Shown piece after piece: positions 44,096-52,923 of a stretch of DNA of 64,000 bases. A program made the position numbers and the translations under genes. The stretch's first letter is position 1; every line of letters begins with the position of its first letter. The notes beneath the pieces were generated by a model. The model searched no databases, was not told the DNA's origin, and saw nothing but the letters and a program-made list of their open reading frames with translations. Source of the DNA: Zeimonas sp032027205 (GTDB lineage Bacteria; Pseudomonadota; Gammaproteobacteria; Burkholderiales; Burkholderiaceae_E); contig JAVSMN010000001.1 in assembly GCA_032027205.1 (NCBI GenBank), forward strand, positions 1,178,001 through 1,242,000, written 5' to 3'.

Positions 44096-45319
44096 TCAGG
44101 ACTTCACCAGCGGGCAACCGCCCTCGTTCAACGGACGGAACGCCTCTTCGGCCGGGATCGTCGCGCGCAGCTTGTAGTAGTCGTACGGGCCCTTCGACTC
44201 GCTGGGCTTCTTCACCTCGAAGAGATAGGCCGGGTGCAGCGTGCGTCCGTCGATGCGCGTCGTGCTCTTGCCGAACAGCGGATCCTCGGCGGGCCGCGAC
44301 TTCATCTGCGCGATGGCCTTCGCTCCGTCGTCGGAGTTGATCTCGTTGACGGCCTTCAGATAGTCGAGAATCACCCCGTACACGCCCGCGTGGTCCGACG
44401 ACGGATAGATGCCCTTGTTGGCCGCGGCGAAGCGCTTCGACCATTCGCGCGTCTTGTCGTTGTGATCCCAGTAGAACGTCTCGGTAAGCAGCAGGCCCTG
44501 CGCCTTCTCGAGCCCGAGCCCGTGCACGTCGGTGATGAACACGAGCAGGCCGGCGAGGCTTTGCCCGCCCTTGACGATGCCGAACTCGGCCGCCTGCTTG
44601 ATCGAGTTGATCGTGTCGCCGCCGGCGTTTGCCAGGCCGATCACCTTCGCCTTCGACGCCTGCGCCTGCAGCAGGTACGACGAGAAGTCCTGCGTGGCGA
44701 GCGGATGGCGTACCGCGCCCACCACCTTGCCGCCGGCCTGCTTGACGGCTTCCATCGTGTCGCGTTCCAGTGCGTGACCGAACGCGTAGTCGGCGGTCAG
44801 GAAGAACCAGGTGTCGCCGCCGTTCTTCGTGACCGCGGTGCCGGTGCCGTGCGCCAGCATCCACGTGTCGTAGAGGAAGTGAACGGTGTTCGGCGAGCAG
44901 GCCTTGCCGGTCAGGTCGGAGGTGCCGGGGCCGGTGGCGAGGAACGCCTTGTTCTTGTCCTTCGTGACCTGGCTCACCGCCAGCGCGACCGACGAGGTGG
45001 GCACGTCGGCGATCGCGTCGACGCCGTCGGTGTCGTACCACTGGCGCGCGACGTTCGAGCCGACGTCGGGCTTGTTCTGGTGGTCGGCGGAGACGATCTC
45101 GATCTTGAATTTCGGGTTGAACTGCTTCTGGAAGTCCTCGACCGCCAGCTTGGCCGCGACGACCGAACCCGGCCCGCCGATGTCGGCATACAGTCCCGAC
45201 ATGTCGTTCATGACGCCGATCTTGACGACGCCGCCGGAGACTTCGGCGTTGGCGGTGGCTGCGCCGAAGGCCAGCGCCAGCGACGCCGCCATGGCCGAAA
45301 ACGTCATTCTCATTTTCAT
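44096..45319 (-). CDS. Branched-chain amino acid ABC substrate-binding protein (LivK type)
   Basis: The 407-aa protein has a signal peptide (MKMRMTFSAMAASLALAFGA and on) and a type 1 periplasmic binding fold, with VKIGVMNDMSGLYADIGGPGS after the signal and VTKDKNKAFLATGPGTSDLTG in lobe one. It delivers ligand to LivHM. The start at 45319 follows GAGGAGG. The exact ligand (Leu/Ile/Val, urea, amides or aromatic acids) is not certain. Its gene lies between livF and livH. Confidence 0.9.
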   Translation of the reverse strand: MKMRMTFSAMAASLALAFGAATANAEVSGGVVKIGVMNDMSGLYADIGGPGSVVAAKLAVEDFQKQFNPKFKIEIVSADHQNKPDVGSNVARQWYDTDGVDAIADVPTSSVALAVSQVTKDKNKAFLATGPGTSDLTGKACSPNTVHFLYDTWMLAHGTGTAVTKNGGDTWFFLTADYAFGHALERDTMEAVKQAGGKVVGAVRHPLATQDFSSYLLQAQASKAKVIGLANAGGDTINSIKQAAEFGIVKGGQSLAGLLVFITDVHGLGLEKAQGLLLTETFYWDHNDKTREWSKRFAAANKGIYPSSDHAGVYGVILDYLKAVNEINSDDGAKAIAQMKSRPAEDPLFGKSTTRIDGRTLHPAYLFEVKKPSESKGPYDYYKLRATIPAEEAFRPLNEGGCPLVKS

Positions 45320-45362
45320 CGTTCGCCCTCCTCGAGTAGTGGGACCCAGTGACCTGCCGCGC

Positions 45363-46079
45363 TCAAACGCCGAGGTATTCACGCAGCATGCCCATCTTCT
45401 GGTCGAGCTCGGCGGCATCGACGCGCTCGACGATGCGACCGTGCTCCATGACGTAGAACCGGTCGGCCAGCGGCGCCGCGAACCGGAAATTCTGCTCGAC
45501 CATGACGATGGTGAACCCCTTTTCGCGCAGCATGCGGATCATCCGCGCGAGGCTCTGCACGATGACCGGTGCGAGCCCTTCGGAGATCTCGTCGAGCAGC
45601 AGCATCTTCGCACCGGTGCGCAGGATGCGCGCCACCGCCAGCATCTGCTGCTCGCCGCCCGACAGCCGCGTGCCCTGGCTGTTGCGCCGCTCGGCGAGGT
45701 TGGGGAACATCTCGTAGATCTCGTCGAGGCTCATTCCGCCCGAACCGATCTCCGGCGGCAACAGCAGGTTCTCCTCGCACGACAGGCTGGCGAAGATGCC
45801 GCGCTCCTCGGGGCAGTAGCCGATCCCCAGCCGCGCGATCGCGTGCGGCGGCAGGTTCACCGACTCCACGCCGTTGACCATGATCGACCCGGTGCGTCGC
45901 CCGACCAGCCCGAGGATCGACTTCAGCGTGGTCGTGCGCCCGGCGCCGTTGCGCCCGAGCAGCGTGACGACCTCGCCGCGGTTCACGACGAGGTCGACTC
46001 CGTGCAGGATGTGCGACTCGCCGTAGAACGCGTGCAGGTCGGAGATGCGCAGGAACTCGACGCCGCGCTCAGTGGCCAT
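45363..46079 (-). CDS. livF: Branched-chain amino acid ABC ATPase LivF
   Basis: The 238-aa ATPase begins LRISDLHAFYGESHILHGVDL and has signature RLSGGEQQMLAVARIL and Walker B MLLLDEISEGLAP, normal for LivF. Its Walker A reads GRNGAGRTT with Arg at residue 48 where Lys is usual (codon at 45936-45938). The start overlaps the livG stop by 11 bp, indicating coupling. With LivG it forms the ATPase pair of the importer. Confidence 0.92.
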   Translation of the reverse strand: MATERGVEFLRISDLHAFYGESHILHGVDLVVNRGEVVTLLGRNGAGRTTTLKSILGLVGRRTGSIMVNGVESVNLPPHAIARLGIGYCPEERGIFASLSCEENLLLPPEIGSGGMSLDEIYEMFPNLAERRNSQGTRLSGGEQQMLAVARILRTGAKMLLLDEISEGLAPVIVQSLARMIRMLREKGFTIVMVEQNFRFAAPLADRFYVMEHGRIVERVDAAELDQKMGMLREYLGV

Positions 46080-46851
46080 GCGCGCCCCCGAGCTCTTCGG
46101 TGGCGCTGCCCATGTACGCCTCGAGCACCTGCGGATTCCTCGAGACGACGTCGTACGGCCCCTCGGCAATCACCTGGCCGCGCTGCAGCACGCTGATCGT
46201 GTCGGCGATGTCGGCGACGACGTTCATGTTGTGCTCGACCATCAGCACGGTGCGGTTGGCCGAGACCTTCTTGATCAATTGGGTGACGCGATCGACGTCC
46301 TCGTGGCCCATGCCCTGCGTGGGCTCGTCGAGCAGCATCAGCTCGGGCTCGGTGGCCAGCGTGGTGGCGATCTCGAGCGCTCGCTTGCGACCGTACGGCA
46401 GCTCGACGGTGACGTGGTCGGCGAACTCGCGCAGCCCGACGGTGCCGAGCAGCTCGATTGCGCGCGCATCGAGCACGTCGAGCGAGTGCTCGGGCTTCCA
46501 GAAATGGAACGAGGTGCCCAGCTTGCGCTGCAACGCCACGCGCACGTTCTCGAGCACCGTGAGGTTCGGGAACGTGGCCGAGATCTGGAACGAACGGACG
46601 ACCCCGCGGCGCGCCACCTGCGCCGGTTTCTCGGCGGTGATGTCGTGCCCGTTGAACAGGATCTGCCCCGCCGTGGGAATCAGGAACTTCGTCAGCAGGT
46701 TGAAGAACGTAGTCTTGCCCGCGCCGTTGGGACCGATCAACGCATGGATCTGGCCCCGACGCACGCGCAGGTCGACGTCGTTCACCGCGACGAAACCCTT
46801 GAATTCCTTGACGAGGCGCTTTGTCTCCAGGATGTAGTCGTTTTCGGCCAT
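46069..46851 (-). CDS. livG: Branched-chain amino acid ABC ATPase LivG
   Basis: The 260-aa ATPase has Walker A GPNGAGKTT (about residues 41-49), the LivG-specific RSFQISATFPNLTVLENV Q-loop region and Walker B LMLLDEPTQGM. Its signature motif reads LPYGRKRALEIATTLA, without the usual LSGG, as is common in LivG. It is first in the operon and overlaps livF by 11 bp. The open frame upstream to 47781 is not coding. Confidence 0.94.
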   Translation of the reverse strand: MAENDYILETKRLVKEFKGFVAVNDVDLRVRRGQIHALIGPNGAGKTTFFNLLTKFLIPTAGQILFNGHDITAEKPAQVARRGVVRSFQISATFPNLTVLENVRVALQRKLGTSFHFWKPEHSLDVLDARAIELLGTVGLREFADHVTVELPYGRKRALEIATTLATEPELMLLDEPTQGMGHEDVDRVTQLIKKVSANRTVLMVEHNMNVVADIADTISVLQRGQVIAEGPYDVVSRNPQVLEAYMGSATEELGGAHGH

Positions 46852-47149
46852 CGAGCGCCTGCTTGTCGTGGACCGCGCTGCCGCGCCGCCCCGCCGTCGA
46901 GCGCGGATTATGGCCAAAGGCTCGCGGCGCAGCAATCCGGGTAAGCGAGCAACATGGGATTGGGCGCCGGCAAGCATCGTGGCGCCCCGCCGGCCCGCGC
47001 CGCGTCGCGGGGAGTACGCGCCGCGCGCCGTTCGTCCGGGCCGCGCACGCGCTCGTCGCAGCCGCATGCTCCGCCCGTTCGCGAGGACTGCGGCGGCGGG
47101 CATCATTGCCCGCGAGTTTCCCGCGATCCGCTCCAACCCGTCACGCGCA

Positions 47150-48877
47150 ATGGCCACTGTCGCCGCCTCCGTCCGCACGAAGGAACCGACCTCGCTGTCG
47201 GGGCTCGGCCGTGCGCTCGTGCAGCACCAACTGCTTCGCCTGGACGAGGCCAGCGCGATCCAGCGCAAGGCCGACGCCGGCAAACTGGGATTCGTCGACG
47301 AGCTGATCGGCGCCGGACACATGCCGGCGCGACAGCTCGCGCAATTCGCTGCCGAGCTGTGCGGGCACCCGCTGCTCGACCTTTCGGCGATCGATCCGAC
47401 CACGCTGCCCACCGACCTTCTCGACCGCAAGCTCGCCACCGAGTTGCGCGTCGTTGCGCTGGGCAAGCGGGGCGGGCGCCTGTCGATCGCGGTCTCCGAT
47501 CCGACCGACTCGAAGCTGCTCGACCGAATCCGCTTTTCCGCGCAGGCGGCGCTCGACCCGATCGTCGTCGAGCACGACCGCCTGGTGCGGCTGGTCGAGC
47601 GCCTCGGGCAGAGTGCGACCGAGCAGCTCGAGGAGCTGGTCGATGGTTCGCTGGACGAGATCGCCGTCGCCGGCGACGACCAGGCCGCGGTGGCCGACAC
47701 CAGCGACGTCGATGACGCGCCGGTCGTGCGCTTCCTGCAGAAAGTGCTCGTCGAGGCGATCCAGGCCGGCGCCTCCGACATTCACTTCGAGCCCTACGAG
47801 AAGTACTACCGGATCCGCCTGCGCGTGGACGGCGAGTTGCGCGAGGTGGTGACGCCGCCGCTGGCGATCAAGGAAAAGCTCGCCTCGCGCATCAAGGTGA
47901 TCTCGCGGCTCGACATCTCCGAACGGCGCGTGCCGCAGGACGGCCGCATGAAAATCGTGCTGTCGAGCCAGCGCGCAATCGACTTCCGCGTCTCGACGCT
48001 GCCAACGCTGTTCGGCGAAAAGATCGTCATGCGGATCCTCGATCCGTCGTCGGCGAAGCTGGGCATCGACGCGCTGGGCTACGAGCCCGACCAGAAGGAG
48101 ATCATGCTCGAGGCGATCCGCCGCCCGTACGGCATGATCCTCGTCACCGGGCCGACCGGCTCGGGCAAGACGGTCTCGCTCTATACCTGCCTGAACCTGC
48201 TGAACGAGCCGGGCATCAATATCTCCACCGCCGAGGATCCGGCCGAGATCAACCTGCCCGGCGTCAACCAGGTCAACGTCAACGAAAAGGCGGGGCTTAC
48301 CTTTGCCGCCGCGCTGCGCGCGTTCCTGCGCCAGGACCCGGACGTGATCATGGTCGGCGAGATCCGCGATCTCGAGACCGCCGACATCGCGATCAAGGCC
48401 GCGCAGACCGGACACATGGTGCTGTCCACGCTGCACACGAACGACGCGCCGACCACGCTCACGCGGATGGCCAACATGGGCGTTGCGCCGTTCAACATCG
48501 CCTCGTCGGTGATCCTGATCACCGCGCAGCGGCTGGCGCGCCGGCTGTGCAACTGCAAGCAGCCGCTGAGCGCCGACGAAGGCGCGCTGTTGAAGGCGGG
48601 CTTTCTCGAGTCGGACCTCGACGGCAAGTGGACGCCGTACCGGCCTGCGGGCTGCGAACGCTGCGGTGGCACGGGCTACAAGGGCCGGGTGGGGATCTAC
48701 CAGGTGATGCCGATCACCGAGGAGACGCAGAAGATCATCCTCGGCAACGGCAACGCGCTGCAGATCGCGCAACAGGCGCAGCGCGAAGGCGTGCGCGACC
48801 TGCGTCGATCCGGACTTATCAAGGTCATGCAGGGAATGACGAGCATCGAGGAGGTGCTCGGCGTCACCAACGAGTGA
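47150..48877 (+). CDS. pilB: Type IV pilus assembly ATPase
   Basis: The 575-aa ATPase powers pilus extension. It has an N-terminal GspE/MshE N domain (about residues 15-150), Walker A GPTGSGKT near 332 and the Asp box (AEDPAEINLPGVNQVNV). The His box region is TGHMVLSTLHTND. A zinc-binding Cys set lies near residues 467-505; the first pair is CNC (467, 469) instead of the usual CxxC, while the second (502, 505) is normal. The start at 47150 suits family N-termini. pilC and pilD follow. Confidence 0.94.
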   Translation: MATVAASVRTKEPTSLSGLGRALVQHQLLRLDEASAIQRKADAGKLGFVDELIGAGHMPARQLAQFAAELCGHPLLDLSAIDPTTLPTDLLDRKLATELRVVALGKRGGRLSIAVSDPTDSKLLDRIRFSAQAALDPIVVEHDRLVRLVERLGQSATEQLEELVDGSLDEIAVAGDDQAAVADTSDVDDAPVVRFLQKVLVEAIQAGASDIHFEPYEKYYRIRLRVDGELREVVTPPLAIKEKLASRIKVISRLDISERRVPQDGRMKIVLSSQRAIDFRVSTLPTLFGEKIVMRILDPSSAKLGIDALGYEPDQKEIMLEAIRRPYGMILVTGPTGSGKTVSLYTCLNLLNEPGINISTAEDPAEINLPGVNQVNVNEKAGLTFAAALRAFLRQDPDVIMVGEIRDLETADIAIKAAQTGHMVLSTLHTNDAPTTLTRMANMGVAPFNIASSVILITAQRLARRLCNCKQPLSADEGALLKAGFLESDLDGKWTPYRPAGCERCGGTGYKGRVGIYQVMPITEETQKIILGNGNALQIAQQAQREGVRDLRRSGLIKVMQGMTSIEEVLGVTNE

Positions 48878-48947
48878 GCGACGAACGCCTGCCGACGGCA
48901 GGCCGCGGCGCGCGCGACGCGAACGACCAGGAAGAAGGGGCGATGCG

Positions 48948-50225
48948 ATGAGCACGATCGGTACGACGGCCGGCACTGCCGGCGCCCGCGCGACAGGCGG
49001 CACTCGCGGAGCGGCGGCGCGCCGCCCGGCGAACAAGGAGCAGGTCTACACGTGGCAGGGGCGCGACCGCGCCGGCAAGGTGCTGCGCGGCGAGATGCGG
49101 GCGAGCAGCCCGACCGCCGTGCAGACGTCGCTGCGCCGCCAGGGCATCTTGATGACCAAGGCGACGAAGCGGCGCTACAAGCGCGGCAAGCGCATCGGCG
49201 AGAAGGACATCACGCTGTTCACGCGCCAGCTGGCGACGATGATGAAGGCCGGCGTTCCGCTGCTGCAGTCGTTCGACATCGTTGCGCGCGGTACGTCGAA
49301 CTCGTCGGTGTCGAAGCTGTTCACCGACATTCGCGGCGACGTCGAAACGGGAACGTCGCTGTCGCAGGCGTTCCGCAAGTATCCGTTGTACTTCGATTCG
49401 CTGTTCTGCAACCTCGTGGGCGCCGGCGAGCAGGCCGGCATTCTCGACGACCTGCTCGACCGCCTGGCCAGCTACAAGGAGAAGATGCTGGCGATCAAGG
49501 GCAAGATCAAGTCGGCGCTGTTCTACCCGATCGCCGTGCTGGTCGTCGCGTTCATCGTCGTCGCGGTGATCATGCTGTTCGTCGTTCCGGCGTTCAAGGA
49601 CGTGTTCTCGAACTTCGGCGCCGACCTGCCCGCCCCGACACTGATGGTGATCGGGATATCGGATTTCTTCGTCGAGTACTGGTACCTGGTGTTCGGCACG
49701 ATCGGCGGCGGTTTGTACTTCCTGCTGCAGGCGTGGAAACGATCGCCGCGCGTGCAGATGGCGATGGACCGGCTGCTGCTGAAGCTGCCGGTGTTCGGTT
49801 CGGTCGTGGAGAAAGCGACGATTGCGCGCTGGTTGCGCACGCTGTCAACGATGTTCGCCGCCGGCGTGCCGCTGGTCGAGGCGCTCGATTCGGTGGGCGG
49901 CGCTTCCGGCAACCACGTCTACCTGATGGCGACCAAGCGCGTCCAGCAGGAGGTGTCCACCGGCACGAGCCTGACGGTGGCCATGCAGAACGTGCAGGTG
50001 TTCCCGAACATGGTGGTGCAGATGGCGTCGATCGGCGAGGAATCCGGCTCGCTCGACTCGATGCTGTCGAAGGCGGCCGACATCTTCGAGCGCGAGGTGG
50101 ACGACGCCGTCGAGAGCCTGTCGAGCCTGCTCGAGCCGATGATCATGGTCGTGCTCGGCACGCTGATCGGCGGTTTGGTCGTCGCGATGTATCTTCCGAT
50201 CTTCAAGCTCGGACAGGTCGTCTGA
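48948..50225 (+). CDS. pilC: Type IV pilus platform protein
   Basis: The 425-aa inner-membrane protein has two GspF domains (about residues 85-205 and 290-410) with FTRQLATMMKAGVPLLQSFDIV and WLRTLSTMFAAGVPLVEALDSV as matching starts, and three TM segments. It couples PilB to pilin assembly. The N-terminal 30 residues are Gly/Ala/Thr-rich. It follows pilB by 70 bp. Confidence 0.95.
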   Translation: MSTIGTTAGTAGARATGGTRGAAARRPANKEQVYTWQGRDRAGKVLRGEMRASSPTAVQTSLRRQGILMTKATKRRYKRGKRIGEKDITLFTRQLATMMKAGVPLLQSFDIVARGTSNSSVSKLFTDIRGDVETGTSLSQAFRKYPLYFDSLFCNLVGAGEQAGILDDLLDRLASYKEKMLAIKGKIKSALFYPIAVLVVAFIVVAVIMLFVVPAFKDVFSNFGADLPAPTLMVIGISDFFVEYWYLVFGTIGGGLYFLLQAWKRSPRVQMAMDRLLLKLPVFGSVVEKATIARWLRTLSTMFAAGVPLVEALDSVGGASGNHVYLMATKRVQQEVSTGTSLTVAMQNVQVFPNMVVQMASIGEESGSLDSMLSKAADIFEREVDDAVESLSSLLEPMIMVVLGTLIGGLVVAMYLPIFKLGQVV

Positions 50226-50241
50226 GCGCAGGCCGATTCCC

Positions 50242-51111
50242 ATGTTCGAGGCCCCGCCGATGCTCGAAGCTCTTCAACAGTCGCCCGCCCTGGCGATCGG
50301 CACGGCGGGCGTGTTCGGACTGCTCGTCGGCAGCTTCCTGAACGTCGTCATCCATCGGCTGCCGAAGATGCTCGAGCGCGAGTGGGCGCAGCAGGCGGCC
50401 GAGTTGCGCGGCGAGCCGCCCGCGCACACGGCGCGCTTCAACCTGGTCGTTCCGCGCTCGCAGTGCCCGTCCTGCTGGCATTCGATCGGCGCCGCCGAGA
50501 ACATTCCGCTCGTCAGCTGGCTGCTGCAGCGCGGTCGCTGCAAGGCCTGCGACGCCGCCATTCCGGCGCGCTACCCGGTCGTCGAGGGCGCGACGGCCGT
50601 GCTCAGCGCCGTGGCCGTCGCGCACTTCGGCTGGCACGTCGCCGCGCTCGGGGCGGTGGTGCTCACCTGCTTCCTGATCGCGCTCGCGTTCATCGACTTC
50701 GATACGCAGCTGTTGCCCGACAGCATGACGCTGCCGCTGTTGTGGATCGGGCTCGCCTTCAACCTGTGGGAAGTCTTCGCGCCGCTGCACGCCGCCGTCA
50801 TCGGCGCGATCGCCGGCTACCTGAGCCTGTGGGGCTTGTACTGGCTGTTCAAGCTCGCCACCGGCAAGGAAGGAATGGGCTACGGCGACTTCAAGCTGTT
50901 CGCCGCATTGGGCGCCTGGTTCGGCTGGAGCGCGCTGCCTTCGATCATCCTGCTCGCCTCCGTCGTCGGCGCGGTCGTCGGCATCGCGCTGATGGTCGTC
51001 GCGCGGCGCGGACGCGAGGTGCCGATCCCGTTCGGGCCGTACCTCGCCGGGGCGGGACTGCTCGCGCTGTATTTCCGGGATCCGCTCGCTTCGTTCTACG
51101 GGCTCGGCTGA
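50242..51111 (+). CDS. pilD: Prepilin peptidase/N-methyltransferase
   Basis: The 289-aa polytopic membrane protease cleaves type IV prepilin leaders and methylates the new N-terminus. Catalytic aspartates lie in FIDFDTQLLPD and GYGDFKLFAALG. A zinc site is formed by CPSCWHS and CKAC in the cytosolic domain (about residues 75-110). It follows pilC by 16 bp. A second Met at residue 7 is an alternative start. Confidence 0.95.
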   Translation: MFEAPPMLEALQQSPALAIGTAGVFGLLVGSFLNVVIHRLPKMLEREWAQQAAELRGEPPAHTARFNLVVPRSQCPSCWHSIGAAENIPLVSWLLQRGRCKACDAAIPARYPVVEGATAVLSAVAVAHFGWHVAALGAVVLTCFLIALAFIDFDTQLLPDSMTLPLLWIGLAFNLWEVFAPLHAAVIGAIAGYLSLWGLYWLFKLATGKEGMGYGDFKLFAALGAWFGWSALPSIILLASVVGAVVGIALMVVARRGREVPIPFGPYLAGAGLLALYFRDPLASFYGLG

Positions 51112-51148
51112 CCGAGGGGGCGTCGGCCCCGCTGCTAGACTCGTCGCC

Positions 51149-51805
51149 ATGACGGCAGCCGCAGACGAGTCGACGGCAGGGCGAACGGAAGAAGCGACGC
51201 TGTCGCGCAGGCCGTTCGTGGTCGGACTCACAGGCGGCATCGGCAGCGGCAAGAGCACGGTGGCCGACCTCTTCGCCGCGCGCGGCGCAAGCATCGTCGA
51301 CACCGATGAGATCGCGCACGAACTCACCGCTGCCGGCGGCGCGGCGATCGACGCGATCCGCGCCCGCTTCGGCGACACCGTGCTGCGCGCCGATGGCGCG
51401 CTCGATCGCGACGCAATGCGCGCGCGCGCATTCGACGATCCGTCGGCGCGCGAAGCGCTCGAGGCGATCCTGCATCCGATGATCCGCGCCGAGTCGCAGC
51501 GTCGCATCGCGGCGGCACGCGGGCCCTACGTGATGCACGTCGTTCCGCTGCTCGTCGAATCGGCCGGGCGATCGGGGCGCTTCGATCGCGTGCTCGTCGT
51601 CGATTGCCCGGTGCCAGTGCAGATCGCACGCGTGCAGCGCCGCAGCGGCCTGAGCCTGGAGCGCATCAAGTCGATCCTCGCCGCGCAGGCCAGTCGCGAG
51701 GCGCGGCTCGCAGCCGCCGACGACGTGATCGACAACGGCGGCGATGCCGATGCGTTGCCCGCGCAGGTCGATGCGCTGCATCGCAGGTATGCGGCAGCAC
51801 GCTGA
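51149..51805 (+). CDS. coaE: Dephospho-CoA kinase
   Basis: The 218-aa enzyme phosphorylates dephospho-CoA in the last step of CoA synthesis. The P-loop is GLTGGIGSGKST near residues 29-40, and DTDEIAHEL follows, typical of CoaE. The first 20 residues are a Thr/Glu-rich extension. It lies between pilD and zapD, as in other Burkholderiales. Confidence 0.95.
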   Translation: MTAAADESTAGRTEEATLSRRPFVVGLTGGIGSGKSTVADLFAARGASIVDTDEIAHELTAAGGAAIDAIRARFGDTVLRADGALDRDAMRARAFDDPSAREALEAILHPMIRAESQRRIAAARGPYVMHVVPLLVESAGRSGRFDRVLVVDCPVPVQIARVQRRSGLSLERIKSILAAQASREARLAAADDVIDNGGDADALPAQVDALHRRYAAAR

Positions 51806-51961
51806 ACACGCGACAAGCTCGCGCTGCGTCGCGCGAGGTTTGTCAACGAAAGCGCTTTGCTACAGAATTCGTCCGTCTGCACGGACCGAGCGCGACTCGC
51901 ATACGTCGGCGACAGCGCCTGCGCAGCGCGAACGCCGGCGCTCGCGGCACAGGACGACGCC

Positions 51962-52717
51962 TTGATCTTGTACGAGTATCCGCTGAACGAACGCGTCCGT
52001 ACGCTGCTGCGGCTCGAAGATCTGTTCGACCGACTCGAGTACTTCGCCAGCCGCGAGCATCCGCTCGATCATCATGTCGCGCTGGGCACGCTGTTCGAGG
52101 TGCTCGACGTCGCCGGGCGGGCCGACCTCAAATCCGACCTGCTGCAGGAACTCGAGCGCCAGCGGCAGACGCTGCTCGGCTTTCGCAACAGCCCCGACGT
52201 CTCGCAGGACGCGCTCGATCGCATCCTCGGCGACATCGACGAGGCGCTCGGCGGACTGGGCGCGGCAACCGGAAAGAGCGGCCAGCACCTGCGCGACAAC
52301 GAATGGCTAATGAGCATTCGCAGCCGCATGTTCATCGCCGGCGGCGTCTGCGAGTTCGACCTGCCGTCGTACCACGCCTGGCAGCACCGGCCGGCGGAAG
52401 TGCGTCAACGCGACATCGCCGCCTGGGCCGCACCGTTCAAGCCGATGTACGACAGCCTGACGATCGTGCTGCGGTTGTTGCGCGAGAGCGCGCAGCGCAC
52501 CGCGCTCACCGCGCAGGGCGGCAGCTACCAACAGCCGCTGGCCGGCAAGACCTACCAGATGGTGCAGGTGCGACTCGATCCCGCGCTCGGCGCGATCCCC
52601 GAGATCAGTGCGAACAAGTACCTGCTGTGGATCCGCTTCACGATGCGGGACCGCGACGAGCGACCGCGCCCGGCCGACTCGAACATCGACTTCGAACTCG
52701 GGCTGTGCAATCTCTGA
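51962..52717 (+). CDS. zapD: Cell division protein ZapD
   Basis: The 251-aa protein begins (TTG) ILYEYPLNERVRTLLRLEDLF, the conserved ZapD start, and includes KTYQMVQVRLD and YLLWIRFTM near the C-terminus. ZapD cross-links FtsZ filaments at the septum. I chose TTG at 51962 over the ATG at 51857 because it matches the family start, gives the normal length and follows AGGA at a good distance. yacG follows by 4 bp. Confidence 0.92.
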   Translation: MILYEYPLNERVRTLLRLEDLFDRLEYFASREHPLDHHVALGTLFEVLDVAGRADLKSDLLQELERQRQTLLGFRNSPDVSQDALDRILGDIDEALGGLGAATGKSGQHLRDNEWLMSIRSRMFIAGGVCEFDLPSYHAWQHRPAEVRQRDIAAWAAPFKPMYDSLTIVLRLLRESAQRTALTAQGGSYQQPLAGKTYQMVQVRLDPALGAIPEISANKYLLWIRFTMRDRDERPRPADSNIDFELGLCNL

Positions 52718-52721
52718 CGCG

Positions 52722-52916
52722 ATGAAGAAGGAAGTCGTCGTCGATTGCCCGGCCTGCGGCCGCAAGACGCCATTCGACGCGTCGAACCGCTGGCGTCCGT
52801 TCTGCTCGCAGCGCTGCAAGAGCCTCGATCTGGGGGCGTGGGCGGCGGAGCGCTACCGGATCAACGGGGAAGAGAAGGGAGAAGGGGGCCGGGAGAAAGG
52901 GGAAGGCCTCGGCTGA
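52722..52916 (+). CDS. yacG: DNA gyrase inhibitor YacG (zinc finger)
   Basis: The 64-aa protein has CPACGRKTPF and FCSQRCKSLDLGAWAAERYRI, the four-cysteine zinc site of YacG, which inhibits gyrase in E. coli. After residue 48 the tail is Gly/Glu/Lys-rich, encoded by a homopurine tract (about 52868-52910), and unlike other YacG tails. It follows zapD directly. Confidence 0.92.
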   Translation: MKKEVVVDCPACGRKTPFDASNRWRPFCSQRCKSLDLGAWAAERYRINGEEKGEGGREKGEGLG

Positions 52917-52923
52917 GCGAGGG

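Noticed and set aside
27500..47149. tRNA-associated block considered as an integrative element
   Set aside because: No integrase, relaxase, phage gene or clear duplicate of the tRNA end was found, so only a past insertion is suggested.
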